Below, in pieces: positions 1-11,023 of a stretch of DNA of 39,618 nt. Both the position numbers and the translations under genes were made by a program. The DNA is from Streptomyces sp. CC53 (GTDB taxonomy: Bacteria > Actinomycetota > Actinomycetes > Streptomycetales > Streptomycetaceae). The DNA is taken from NCBI RefSeq assembly GCF_001865245.1, contig NZ_MKXB01000190.1:1-39618 (forward strand), read 5' to 3'. The notes below the pieces were generated by a model. The model was not told the origin of the DNA. It saw nothing but the letters and a program-made list of their open reading frames with translations, and did not search any database. Every line of letters starts with the position of its first letter. Position 1 is the first letter of the stretch.

Positions 1-180
1 GTTCCGTTTCCGGTTCGGATTTCGTTTCCGGTGGCCGTTGGAGGGCCTTTGCCTTTCGACTGCCTTTCGGCGGTTCCGACTTTATCAGAGTTTCTGAGCC
101 GGATTTCCCGGTCCGCCGGTTCACGGTCCGGACGCGCATGGCGTCGCGGGTTCCCCGGCGAGCGGAGCCGTAAACGTACT

Positions 181-221
181 GGAGCGGAGCGCCCCGACGC
201 AAATCGAGGGCGCCCCGCTCC
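181..221 (-). terminator. Hairpin downstream of rnj
   Basis: Arms 181-194 and 208-221 are complementary over 14 bp with one mismatch, around a 13-nt loop. The hairpin starts about 20 nt after the rnj stop codon in the direction of transcription. There is no long T-run, which is usual for Streptomyces terminators. The remaining 1-180 holds no gene I can support. Confidence 0.65.
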
Positions 222-241
222 CGTGCGGAGCCGACGAGGCG

Positions 242-1927
242 TCAGACCTCCACCACGACGGGCAGGATCATCGGCCGACGGCGGTAGGTGTCGGAGACCC
301 ACTTGCCGATCGTGCGGCGGATCAGCTGCTGGAGCTGGTGGGGCTCGACCACGCCGTCCTGCGCCGACCGGTTCAGGGCCTCCTCGATCTTCGGGAGGAC
401 CTCGTCGAAGCGCCCGTCCTCGATGCCGGATCCGCGCGCCTGGACGTGCGGGCCGCCGACGATCTTCCCGGTCGTGGAGTCGACCACGACGAAGACCGAG
501 ACGATGCCCTCCTCGCCCAGGATGCGGCGGTCCTTGAGGTGCACCTCGGTGACGTCGCCGACGGACAGGCCGTCCACGTACACGTATCCGGCCTGGACCT
601 TGCCGGTGATCCTGGCCCGGCCGTCGACGAGGTCGACGACGACGCCGTCCTCGGCGATGACGATGCGGTCCTTGGGAACACCGGTGAGGGCTCCCAGCTC
701 GGCGTTCGCACGCAGGTGGCGCCATTCACCGTGGACCGGCATCAGGTTCCTGGGCTTGCAGATGTTGTAGAAGTACAGCAGCTCGCCGGCCGAGGCGTGG
801 CCGGAGACGTGCACCTTGGCGTTGCCCTTGTGGACGACGTTCGCGCCCCAGCGGGTCAGTCCGTTGATGACGCGGTAGACCGCGTTCTCGTTGCCCGGGA
901 TGAGCGAGGACGCCAGGATCACCGTGTCGCCCTGGACGATGCGGATCTGGTGGTCCCGGTTGGCCATGCGGGACAGGGCCGCCATCGGCTCGCCCTGGGA
1001 ACCCGTGCAGACCAGTACGACCTCGTGCTCGGGCAGGTCGTCCAGCGTCTTCACGTCGACGACGAGGCCCGGCGGGACGCGCAGGTAGCCGAGGTCGCGG
1101 GCGATGCCCATGTTCCGGACCATCGAGCGGCCGACGAACGCGACCTTCCTGCCGTACTCGTACGCCGCGTCCAGGACCTGCTGGATGCGGTGCACGTGGC
1201 TGGCGAAGCTGGCCACGATGATGCGCCGCTGGGCGCCCGCGAAGACCGAGCGCATCACGTTCGAGATGTCGCGCTCGTGGGCGGTGAAACCGGGCACCTC
1301 CGCGTTCGTCGAGTCCGACAGCAGGAGGTCGATGCCCTCCTCGCTGAGGCGCGCGAAGGCGTGCAGGTCGGTGAGGCGGCTGTCCAGCGGCAGCTGGTCC
1401 ATCTTGAAGTCGCCGGTGTGCACGACCAGGCCCGCGGGGGTGCGGATGGCCACGGCCAGGGCGTCCGGGATGGAGTGGTTGACCGCGATGAACTCGCAGT
1501 CGAAGGATCCCAGCTGCTCCCGGTCGCCTTCCGCGACCTCCAGGGTGTACGGCCGGATGCGGTGCTCCTGCAGCTTCGCCTCGATCAGGGCGAGGGTCAG
1601 CTTGGAGCCGATCAGCGGGATGTCCGGCTTCAGTCGCAGCAGGTACGGGACGCCGCCGATGTGGTCCTCGTGACCGTGCGTGAGGACGATGGCCTCGATG
1701 TCGTCGAGACGGTCCTGCAGTGTGGTGAAGTCCGGCAGGATGAGGTCGACGCCGGGCTGCTCCTCCTCGGGGAAGAGGACGCCGCAGTCGACGATCAGCA
1801 GACGGCCGTCGTACTCGAAGACCGTCATGTTCCGGCCGATCTCGCCGAGACCGCCGAGAGGCGTGACGCGCAGACCGCCCGCGGGGAGCCGAGGGGGAGC
1901 GCCGAGTTCGGGGTGCGGATGGCTCAA
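242..1927 (-). CDS. rnj: Ribonuclease J
   Basis: RNase J is a metallo-beta-lactamase/beta-CASP nuclease with 5'-3' exonuclease and endonuclease activity in mRNA decay and rRNA processing. The 561-aa product has the zinc-binding HGHEDH at residues 84-89, then VNHSIPDA (H151) and HTGDFKMD (H170-D173). Further on come the beta-CASP motifs SFASHVHR and VSGHAS and the late PVHGEW motif. Length is normal for the family. The start is a TTG preceded by GAGGAG at good spacing; no better start lies inside. The gene follows dapA on the same strand after about 100 nt that hold a perfect 15-bp inverted repeat, so it may be cotranscribed with dapA or processed from that message. Identification is secure. 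Confidence 0.97.
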   Translation of the reverse strand: MSHPHPELGAPPRLPAGGLRVTPLGGLGEIGRNMTVFEYDGRLLIVDCGVLFPEEEQPGVDLILPDFTTLQDRLDDIEAIVLTHGHEDHIGGVPYLLRLKPDIPLIGSKLTLALIEAKLQEHRIRPYTLEVAEGDREQLGSFDCEFIAVNHSIPDALAVAIRTPAGLVVHTGDFKMDQLPLDSRLTDLHAFARLSEEGIDLLLSDSTNAEVPGFTAHERDISNVMRSVFAGAQRRIIVASFASHVHRIQQVLDAAYEYGRKVAFVGRSMVRNMGIARDLGYLRVPPGLVVDVKTLDDLPEHEVVLVCTGSQGEPMAALSRMANRDHQIRIVQGDTVILASSLIPGNENAVYRVINGLTRWGANVVHKGNAKVHVSGHASAGELLYFYNICKPRNLMPVHGEWRHLRANAELGALTGVPKDRIVIAEDGVVVDLVDGRARITGKVQAGYVYVDGLSVGDVTEVHLKDRRILGEEGIVSVFVVVDSTTGKIVGGPHVQARGSGIEDGRFDEVLPKIEEALNRSAQDGVVEPHQLQQLIRRTIGKWVSDTYRRRPMILPVVVEV

Positions 1928-1941
1928 AAGTCTCTCCTCAC

Positions 1942-1980
1942 CACACGCGCCACGTGCCGCTGAGACACGTGGCGCGTGTG
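1942..1980 (-). repeat. 15-bp perfect inverted repeat in the rnj leader
   Basis: Left arm 1942-1956 (cacacgcgccacgtg) and right arm 1966-1980 are perfect reverse complements with a 9-nt loop. It lies between the dapA stop and the rnj ribosome site, ending only 15 nt before the rnj start codon. It could be a dapA terminator, an RNase III target, or a leader structure controlling RNase J synthesis. There is no U-tract, and it sits very close to the rnj start, so a regulatory or processing role is at least as likely as termination. Confidence 0.75.
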
Positions 1981-2031
1981 ACTTCGTAGGGATAGGGGCT
2001 GTTCAGTTGTGAAGTCGTGTGCCGGCCGTCG

Positions 2032-2931
2032 TCACAGCGTGACGCCGCCCGCCGCGAGGTCGGCCTGGAGCTGCGCGGTCTGCCCGGGGGACAGTTCCAC
2101 GAGGGGCAGGCGCAGCGGCCCGGCGGGCAGGCCCTGCAGGGCGAGCGCGGCCTTCGTGGTGATCACGCCCTGGGTGCGGAACATGCCGGTGTAGACGGGC
2201 AGCAGCTGCTGGTGGACCTCGGTGGCCTTCTGGACGTCGCCGTTGAGGTGGGCCTCCAGGAGGGCGCGCAGCTCGGGGGTGACGACGTGGCCGACGACGG
2301 AGACGAACCCGACGGCGCCGACGGACAGCAGCGGCAGGTTGAGCATGTCGTCACCGGAGTACCAGGCGAGGCCGGAGCGGGCGATGGCCCAGCTGGCCCG
2401 GCCGAGGTCGCCCTTGGCGTCCTTGTTGGCGACGATCCTCGGGTGCTCCGCGAGGCGGACGATCGTCTCCGTGTCGATGGGGACGCCGCTGCGGCCGGGG
2501 ATGTCGTAGAGCATCACGGGGAGCTCCGTGGCGTCCGCGATGGCCGTGAAGTGACGGTACAGACCCTCTTGCGGGGGCTTGTTGTAGTACGGCGTGACAG
2601 CGAGCAGGCCGTGCGCGCCGGCGCGCTCTGCGGCGCGGGCCAGCTCCAGGGTGTGCCGGGTGTCGTTGGTGCCGATGCCTGCGACGACGTGGGCCCGGTC
2701 GCCCACCGCCTCCAGGACCGCCCGTACGAGCTGGTCTTTCTCCGCGTCGCTGGTGGTCGGGGACTCGCCGGTGGTGCCGTTGACGACCAGGCCGTCGTTG
2801 CCTGCGTCCACCAGATGGGCGGCGAGCCGCTGTGCGCCGTCGAGGTCGAGTGCGCCGTCCGCCGTGAACGGCGTGACCATAGCGGTGAGGACCCGTCCGA
2901 AGGGGGTCTGCGGAGTGGAGATCGGAGCCAT
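2032..2931 (-). CDS. dapA: 4-hydroxy-tetrahydrodipicolinate synthase (DapA)
   Basis: DapA condenses pyruvate with aspartate semialdehyde, the first committed step of diaminopimelate/lysine synthesis; DAP is needed for cell wall peptidoglycan. The 299-aa TIM-barrel protein has GTTGES at 52-57, YYNKP at 115-119, the substrate-binding LYDIPGR at 141-147, and the Schiff-base lysine at 170 within VANKDAKG. I start at the ATG at 2931. A GTG three codons upstream is possible but would bring in a TTA codon, rare in Streptomyces, and family members begin near MAP. No strong ribosome site is visible before either start. dapB, the next enzyme of the pathway, is encoded at 5639-6391 in the same window. 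The gene lies between thyX and rnj on the same strand. Confidence 0.97.
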   Translation of the reverse strand: MAPISTPQTPFGRVLTAMVTPFTADGALDLDGAQRLAAHLVDAGNDGLVVNGTTGESPTTSDAEKDQLVRAVLEAVGDRAHVVAGIGTNDTRHTLELARAAERAGAHGLLAVTPYYNKPPQEGLYRHFTAIADATELPVMLYDIPGRSGVPIDTETIVRLAEHPRIVANKDAKGDLGRASWAIARSGLAWYSGDDMLNLPLLSVGAVGFVSVVGHVVTPELRALLEAHLNGDVQKATEVHQQLLPVYTGMFRTQGVITTKAALALQGLPAGPLRLPLVELSPGQTAQLQADLAAGGVTL

Positions 2932-2992
2932 GGGTAACACGCTACTCGCTGCTCAGCGTGCGGGGTCCCCTCGGGGACGTGCGGAAGGGGAG

Positions 2993-3030
2993 CCCGGCAC
3001 TGCCTGCTCGGGGGTTCAAGCAGTGCCGGG
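2993..3030 (-). terminator. Hairpin between thyX and dapA
   Basis: Arms cccggcactgc (2993-3003) and its complement (3020-3030) form an 11-bp perfect stem about 100 nt beyond the thyX stop. A shorter 6-bp hairpin follows at 2965-2978. It could terminate thyX transcription or lie in the dapA leader, depending on where dapA transcription begins. Confidence 0.5.
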
Positions 3031-3115
3031 TCCGTATTGATCAGGCTAGATGAACTTCTCAGAGCGTCGCAATACGGACACTTCGGACGGCTGATCCGTA
3101 CATCTGTACCGGATC
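3031..3115. promoter_or_regulatory. Dyads upstream of dapA, possible operators
   Basis: Two dyads lie in the 197-bp thyX-dapA gap. The first is a perfect 9-bp inverted repeat, tccgtattg (3031-3039) and caatacgga (3070-3078), 30 nt apart. The second is an imperfect palindrome, gatccgtaca to tgtaccggatc (3093-3115). No convincing -35/-10 pair was found. A regulator or promoter role is inference only. Confidence 0.3.
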
Positions 3116-3128
3116 GGTCACGACGGCC

Positions 3129-3890
3129 CTACGGCGCGACGCGGCCGTTCTGGTTGAACGCCGCATGGGTGAGCGGCATGAGCTCCGCCCACTGCGCCTC
3201 CATCCTCTCGCCGACCATCTCGATCTCCCGCTGCGGGAAGGACGGCACCTTGGCCAGCTCGTGCTGGGTGCGCAGGCCGAGGAAGTGCATCAGCGAGCGG
3301 GCGTTGCAGGTGGCGTACATGGAGGAGTACAGGCCGACGGGGAGGACGGAGCGGGCGACCTCGCGGGCGACGCCGGCGGCGAGCATCTCCTGGTAGGCCT
3401 CGTACGCCTGGACGTACGACTGCTCCATCGCGCGGGAGGTCAGCTCGTACTGCTCCTGCGAGCCCTCGACGAAGACGTACTTGCCGGGGCGGCCCTCCTG
3501 GACCAGCTTGCGCGAGGTGTCCGGGACGTAGAAGACAGGCTGCAGCTCGCGGTAGCGGCCCGACTCCTCGTTGTACGACCAGCCCGCGCGGTGCCTCATG
3601 AACTCGCGGAACACGAAGATCGGGGCGCTGATGAAGAACGTCATCGAGGTGTGCTCGAACGGGCTGCCGTGCCGGTCCCGCATCAGGAAGTTGATCAGGC
3701 CCTTCGAGCGCTCCGGGTCCTTCTTCAGTTCGTCGAGCGACTGCTCGCCCGCGGTGGAGACCCTGGCGGCCCACAGCACGTCGGTGTCGGAGGCGCTGTG
3801 CTTGACCAGCTCGACGGTCACATCGCTGCGGAAGCCGGGCTTCACGTCCTGCGCCTCTCCGGTCTTGCCTGTGGGGGTGATGTCGGTCAC
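3129..3890 (-). CDS. thyX: Flavin-dependent thymidylate synthase ThyX
   Basis: ThyX makes dTMP from dUMP using FAD, NADPH and methylene-tetrahydrofolate, without relation to the classical ThyA. The 253-aa product carries the ThyX signature RHR-X8-S at residues 99-110 (RHRAGWSYNEES), followed by GRYRE. The reading frame stays open upstream to about 4118, but that would overlap the divergent 78-aa gene. The GTG at 3890 has GGAAGGA about 8 nt upstream and fits the family length, so I use it. It is transcribed away from the 78-aa gene. A TAGAGT -10-like hexamer lies about 40 nt before the start. Confidence 0.97.
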   Translation of the reverse strand: MTDITPTGKTGEAQDVKPGFRSDVTVELVKHSASDTDVLWAARVSTAGEQSLDELKKDPERSKGLINFLMRDRHGSPFEHTSMTFFISAPIFVFREFMRHRAGWSYNEESGRYRELQPVFYVPDTSRKLVQEGRPGKYVFVEGSQEQYELTSRAMEQSYVQAYEAYQEMLAAGVAREVARSVLPVGLYSSMYATCNARSLMHFLGLRTQHELAKVPSFPQREIEMVGERMEAQWAELMPLTHAAFNQNGRVAP

Positions 3891-3930
3891 CGACGGGTCC
3901 TTCCTGTCACACGTCGCTCGGGCCGCGCCC

Positions 3931-3936
3931 ACTCTA
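3931..3936 (-). promoter_or_regulatory. Possible thyX -10 element
   Basis: TAGAGT, read on the minus strand, matches the common Streptomyces vegetative -10 form TAGNNT and sits about 40 nt upstream of the thyX GTG. The -35 region at 17-18 nt spacing is a poor match, so this is tentative. Confidence 0.35.
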
Positions 3937-4050
3937 CGGGCAGGCTCCGGCATCGGACTTCCGGCACCTTGGGCACCAAATGACGCGTTCGTGCGTCTGT
4001 ACGGGTGAGCCCCCGTACCGGCAGCCGCTCCTCGAAGGAGGTCCGCCCTC

Positions 4051-4287
4051 ATGTCCCGCCCCGAGGCCGTCCCGTTCGCGTTCACCGCGGAGACCGACCG
4101 CTTCCGCAGCAACGTCACCCCTCCGCCGCGCCCGCGTCCGACGCTGTCGCAGATAGCGGGTCGTACATTGATCGGGCTGACTGTGGTGGCGGGCCTGGTG
4201 GGGTCGCTGCTGTTCGGGATGCCGGCGTTGCAGTCCGGTCCCGCGGCCGGGTCCCCGCAGCAGTCCGAGGCCGCCGACGGCCGCTGA
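4051..4287 (+). CDS. Small single-pass membrane protein, function unknown
   Basis: A 78-aa protein with a near-perfect ribosome site, AAGGAGGT at 4035-4042, 8 nt before the ATG. The N-terminal 30 residues are polar with a PPPRPRP stretch. One hydrophobic segment follows (about residues 40-58, LIGLTVVAGLVGSLLFGM), then a short polar tail. It is divergent from thyX. A small 7-bp hairpin (3999-4005/4012-4018) lies in its leader. I recognise no family; small proteins of this type are common in Streptomyces. Coding is supported by the ribosome site and codon bias. Confidence 0.8.
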   Translation: MSRPEAVPFAFTAETDRFRSNVTPPPRPRPTLSQIAGRTLIGLTVVAGLVGSLLFGMPALQSGPAAGSPQQSEAADGR

Positions 4288-4382
4288 CGCGTGCGGACCC
4301 CTGCTGTGGCCGGTCGCGGAAGGGCTGGGTAGCCTCACCGGGCACAGCCCGAACGAGCGTGCGTAAGAGTGAAGGATCAGTC

Positions 4383-4985
4383 GTGCCCCTGCCTTTCCTG
4401 ACGGCCGACCGTGCTCCTGGAGCCGACGGCGACGACTTGGCCCTGCCGTTCGACGACCACGACCAGTGGCGCCGCCCCTACCGCCCCGGCCCGTGGCGGG
4501 TCGCCGCGGCCGCCGTGGCGCTGCTCGTCACCGCCTTCATGCTGCTGGCCACCCTGGTCGTCGCCCTCGCCGGGGACCCGGCGGCCGCGGGCACGTGCGC
4601 CGGGGCCGCGGCCGCGGTGCTGCTGGTCGCGCTGCGGCTGCTGCGGGTCGGCACCTGGGTGAGCCGGCACGGGGTGCGGCGCGTGCGGTTCCTCCGTACG
4701 GTCACCGTGCCGTGGTCGCGGGTGGCCTCCATGCGGACGGTGCAGCAGCCGGTGCGCTGGATGGGGCTGCCCCGCACGGTGCAGGGGCAGGCCCTCGTGC
4801 TGGTGCGGCACGGCGGTACCGGCGAGCCGATGACACTGCTCACCGACCACAACGCGGACTTCCTGGCCCGGGTGGAGGCCTTCGACCGGGCCGCGGACAC
4901 CGTGGAGGCGTGGAACGCCGAGTACGGGTCGCCCACGGGCCCCGCCGCCGCGGTGCCGGCGGGCCGTTCCCACGTGCGCGTCTGA
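4383..4985 (+). CDS. Membrane protein with bacterial PH-like domain
   Basis: A 200-aa protein. After a polar N-terminus with acidic DDHDQW, two hydrophobic segments follow (roughly residues 38-60 and 65-82). The C-terminal half is soluble, with the pattern VSRHGVRRVRFLRTVTVPWSRV then QALVLVRHGG, which fits the bacterial PH domains found in many small actinobacterial membrane proteins. The GTG start at 4383 has GAAGGA 6 nt upstream; the frame is open further upstream but without a better start. It is probably cotranscribed with the 78-aa gene (95-nt gap). It ends just before a strong bidirectional hairpin. The PH assignment is by pattern and is not certain. Confidence 0.8.
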   Translation: MPLPFLTADRAPGADGDDLALPFDDHDQWRRPYRPGPWRVAAAAVALLVTAFMLLATLVVALAGDPAAAGTCAGAAAAVLLVALRLLRVGTWVSRHGVRRVRFLRTVTVPWSRVASMRTVQQPVRWMGLPRTVQGQALVLVRHGGTGEPMTLLTDHNADFLARVEAFDRAADTVEAWNAEYGSPTGPAAAVPAGRSHVRV

Positions 4986-5003
4986 CCGCCCACCCGACCG
5001 GTC

Positions 5004-5045
5004 GGACCCGAGCCCGTACGGCTCAGGCCGTACGGGCTCGGGTCC
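5004..5045. terminator. Bidirectional terminator, 18-bp stem
   Basis: Arms 5004-5021 and 5028-5045 are perfectly complementary over 18 bp with a 6-nt loop. It starts about 20 nt after the stop of the plus-strand 200-aa gene and lies between two convergent genes, so it probably terminates from both sides. Confidence 0.85.
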
Positions 5046-5085
5046 CGCGGTCGCCCTGACGGCCCTGGCCTTCGGGGGCCGCCTA

Positions 5086-5122
5086 CCCCGCTCCCGGCTT
5101 CCGGCCCGGGACGGGAGCGGGG
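5086..5122 (-). terminator. Second hairpin of the convergent region
   Basis: Arms ccccgctcccg (5086-5096) and its exact complement (5112-5122) form an 11-bp stem with a 15-nt loop. It lies about 65 nt beyond the stop of the minus-strand 148-aa gene, so it is probably the first terminator met by the dapB operon. Confidence 0.6.
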
Positions 5123-5186
5123 AGGATCAGCCGCCGCACGGCCGGGCCGCGGCCCACGCGGGGGGCGCCCGCAGGGCCCCCCGTGG

Positions 5187-5633
5187 TCAGTGCCGCGCGG
5201 ACGTGCGCAGGGCGATGGCCCGCTGCATCGCCTTGCGGGCACGCGGGGTGTCGCGGGCGTCACGGTAGGCGACCGCGAGGCGGAACCAGCAGCGCCAGTC
5301 GTCCGGTGAGTCCTCCGTCTCGGCGCGCCGCCGCGCGAACACCTCGTCGGCCGAGTCCCGGTCGATGTGGCCGCCCGGGAGGCGGCGCAGCTCGTCGACG
5401 GGCAGCCCGCCCTCCGCCTCCAGCTCCGCCGCGAGACGGTTGGCCCGGGTGACGAAGCGGGTGTTCACCCACAGGAACCAGACGCCGATGGCGGGCAGGA
5501 CGAGCGCCGAGACGCCCAGGACCACGGTGAGGGCCGTGCCCTGCTGGATGAGGGCCACGCCACGGCCGCCGACCAGGACGAAGTACACGACCAGGAAGGC
5601 GGCCATGACGAAGTAGGAGATCTTCGCAGCCAT
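5187..5633 (-). CDS. Small two-TM protein with TPR-like tail, unknown
   Basis: A 148-aa protein. Two adjacent hydrophobic segments fill roughly residues 5-55 (SYFVMAAFLVVYFVLV; VVLGVSALVLPAIGVWFLW). A soluble helical tail follows, ending in WRCWFRLAVAYRDARDTPRARKAM, a TPR-like helix pair. The start may be the ATG at 5633 or the GTG at 5642. The GTG overlaps the dapB stop as GTGA, which suggests translational coupling; neither has a clear ribosome site. It is last in the rpsO-pnp-M16-dapB run. No family name is recognised. Confidence 0.8.
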   Translation of the reverse strand: MAAKISYFVMAAFLVVYFVLVGGRGVALIQQGTALTVVLGVSALVLPAIGVWFLWVNTRFVTRANRLAAELEAEGGLPVDELRRLPGGHIDRDSADEVFARRRAETEDSPDDWRCWFRLAVAYRDARDTPRARKAMQRAIALRTSARH

Positions 5634-5638
5634 ACCGG

Positions 5639-10034
<4,396 letters not shown>

Positions 10035-10502
10035 CAGTGTCTTCTCCGTTTGTGTGTCGTCTTTGCGTCCCGGCGCCCGTGTGGCGCGGGGACGGGGGTG
10101 GAGGGATCGCGCCTTGTGTGCGGGCCGGTCTTCGATCGAAGCACCCGGGTGCACCCGTGCGGGGTGGTGCCCGGGGGCCACTACCGAGGACCGGCGGCGG
10201 CGAGGCGGCCTCTCCGGTGCCCTCAGCGTCGGTCGTACCCGCGCTGACGGCGTTCATGGTGTTGTCGTTATGGCGTTGTGCGACCAGATTACTGAGCCTG
10301 GGCCCAGGATCGCATGTGCACGTCCGTCGAGTGCGCCCGCGCACGCCCCTTCGGGGGTGTCCGCGTCCGCGCGCCCGCGCCGGTCCGTCCGTGCCTCGGT
10401 GCTTCGCGTCCGGGGTGCCGTACGCCGTGGCGGCCCGCACCTCCGGTGCCGTACGGCCGGGTGTCGTACGCCTTCGTGCGTACGGTCCCCCCGCATACGG
10501 CG
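10035..10502 (-). other. rpsO-pnp intergenic leader, no gene
   Basis: This stretch is untranslated leader of pnp. It holds a run of short perfect palindromes: cttcgatcgaag (10130-10141), gcacccgggtgc (10141-10152), gggtgcaccc (10147-10156) and cctgggcccagg (10297-10308), plus several scattered gtacg copies at 10420-10500. Promoters for pnp are known in this gap in other Streptomyces. Here I see only a weak -10 candidate (TAATCT read leftward from about 10293). Open frames through it have no ribosome site. Confidence 0.6.
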
Positions 10503-10540
10503 AAGGGAGCGGCTCCCGGTCGGTCGGGAACCGCTCCCTT
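10503..10540 (-). terminator. Hairpin after rpsO, rpsO-pnp processing/termination site
   Basis: Arms aagggagcgg (10503-10512) and ccgctccctt (10531-10540) pair perfectly. After one mismatch, five more pairs follow (10514-10518/10525-10529) over a 6-nt loop. It begins 10 nt after the rpsO TAA. In other bacteria, including Streptomyces, the rpsO-pnp junction carries a hairpin that acts as a partial terminator and RNase III site, so some transcripts probably continue into pnp. Confidence 0.8.
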
Positions 10541-10549
10541 CACGGCGTC

Positions 10550-10840
10550 TTACTTGGCGCCGCCGGCCGCACCGCGGCGGATGCCGAGGCGCTCGACCAG
10601 CGCACGGAAGCGCTGGATGTCCTTCTTGGCCAGGTACTGCAGCAGGCGGCGGCGCTGACCGACCAGGATCAGCAGACCACGACGGGAGTGGTGGTCGTGC
10701 TTGTGGGCCTTCAGGTGCTCGGTCAGGTCCGAGATGCGGCGGGACAGCAGCGCGACCTGGACCTCGGGGGAGCCGGTGTCGCCCTCCTTGGTGCCGAACT
10801 CGGCGATGATCTGCTTCTTCGTAGCGGCGTCGAGAGACAC
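10550..10840 (-). CDS. rpsO: 30S ribosomal protein S15
   Basis: The 96-aa product is a full-length S15, which binds 16S rRNA and bridges the subunits. It shows the family pattern [14 protein letters not shown], then [16 protein letters not shown] and [13 protein letters not shown]. The GTG start has GAGGAG 7 nt upstream. It is read towards pnp, with a strong hairpin between. Its leader contains a stem (10876-10905) that could be an autoregulatory site. Confidence 0.98.
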   Translation of the reverse strand: MSLDAATKKQIIAEFGTKEGDTGSPEVQVALLSRRISDLTEHLKAHKHDHHSRRGLLILVGQRRRLLQYLAKKDIQRFRALVERLGIRRGAAGGAK

Positions 10841-10875
10841 GCGTACTCCTCAGTGATGTGTTCGAAGCGCCCGCG

Positions 10876-10905
10876 AGTGCCCCTGGTCTGCGTCTCAGGG
10901 GGACT
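10876..10905 (-). promoter_or_regulatory. rpsO leader stem, possible S15 autoregulatory element
   Basis: Bases 10876-10885 (agtgcccctg) and 10896-10905 pair over 10 positions with one mismatch, enclosing a 10-nt loop, about 36 nt upstream of the rpsO GTG. A longer outer pairing (around 10869-10878 with 10911-10923) is also possible. S15 represses its own mRNA through leader structures in several phyla; that this stem does so here is inference. Confidence 0.35.
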
Positions 10906-11003
10906 TCCGTGACTCGGCGGGCGGAGGCGCGATGGGCGCTGCTCCCAGAGGATCCGGGGGCGCGTACACAAACGGCCGTCACACAGCGTACCAGCCTGTG
11001 GAG

Positions 11004-11023
11004 CGGCCCCTTCCCCGGGGCCG
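11004..11023 (-). terminator. Short hairpin directly after eccD
   Basis: cggcccc (11004-11010) and ggggccg (11017-11023) form a 7-bp G/C stem with a 6-nt loop, abutting the eccD stop codon at 11024. It probably separates eccD from rpsO, which is read in the same direction. Confidence 0.55.

Noticed and set aside
1..180. Short repeated tttccggt motifs at the left edge
   Set aside because: Only two or three imperfect copies; no array or mobile-element end can be supported.
338..1963. Long plus-strand open frame opposite rnj
   Set aside because: Antisense shadow in GC-rich DNA; no ribosome site, and the minus strand encodes a clear RNase J.
3891..4118. N-terminal extension of thyX
   Set aside because: It would overlap the divergent 78-aa gene and its strong ribosome site; the GTG at 3890 has its own ribosome site and gives the family length.
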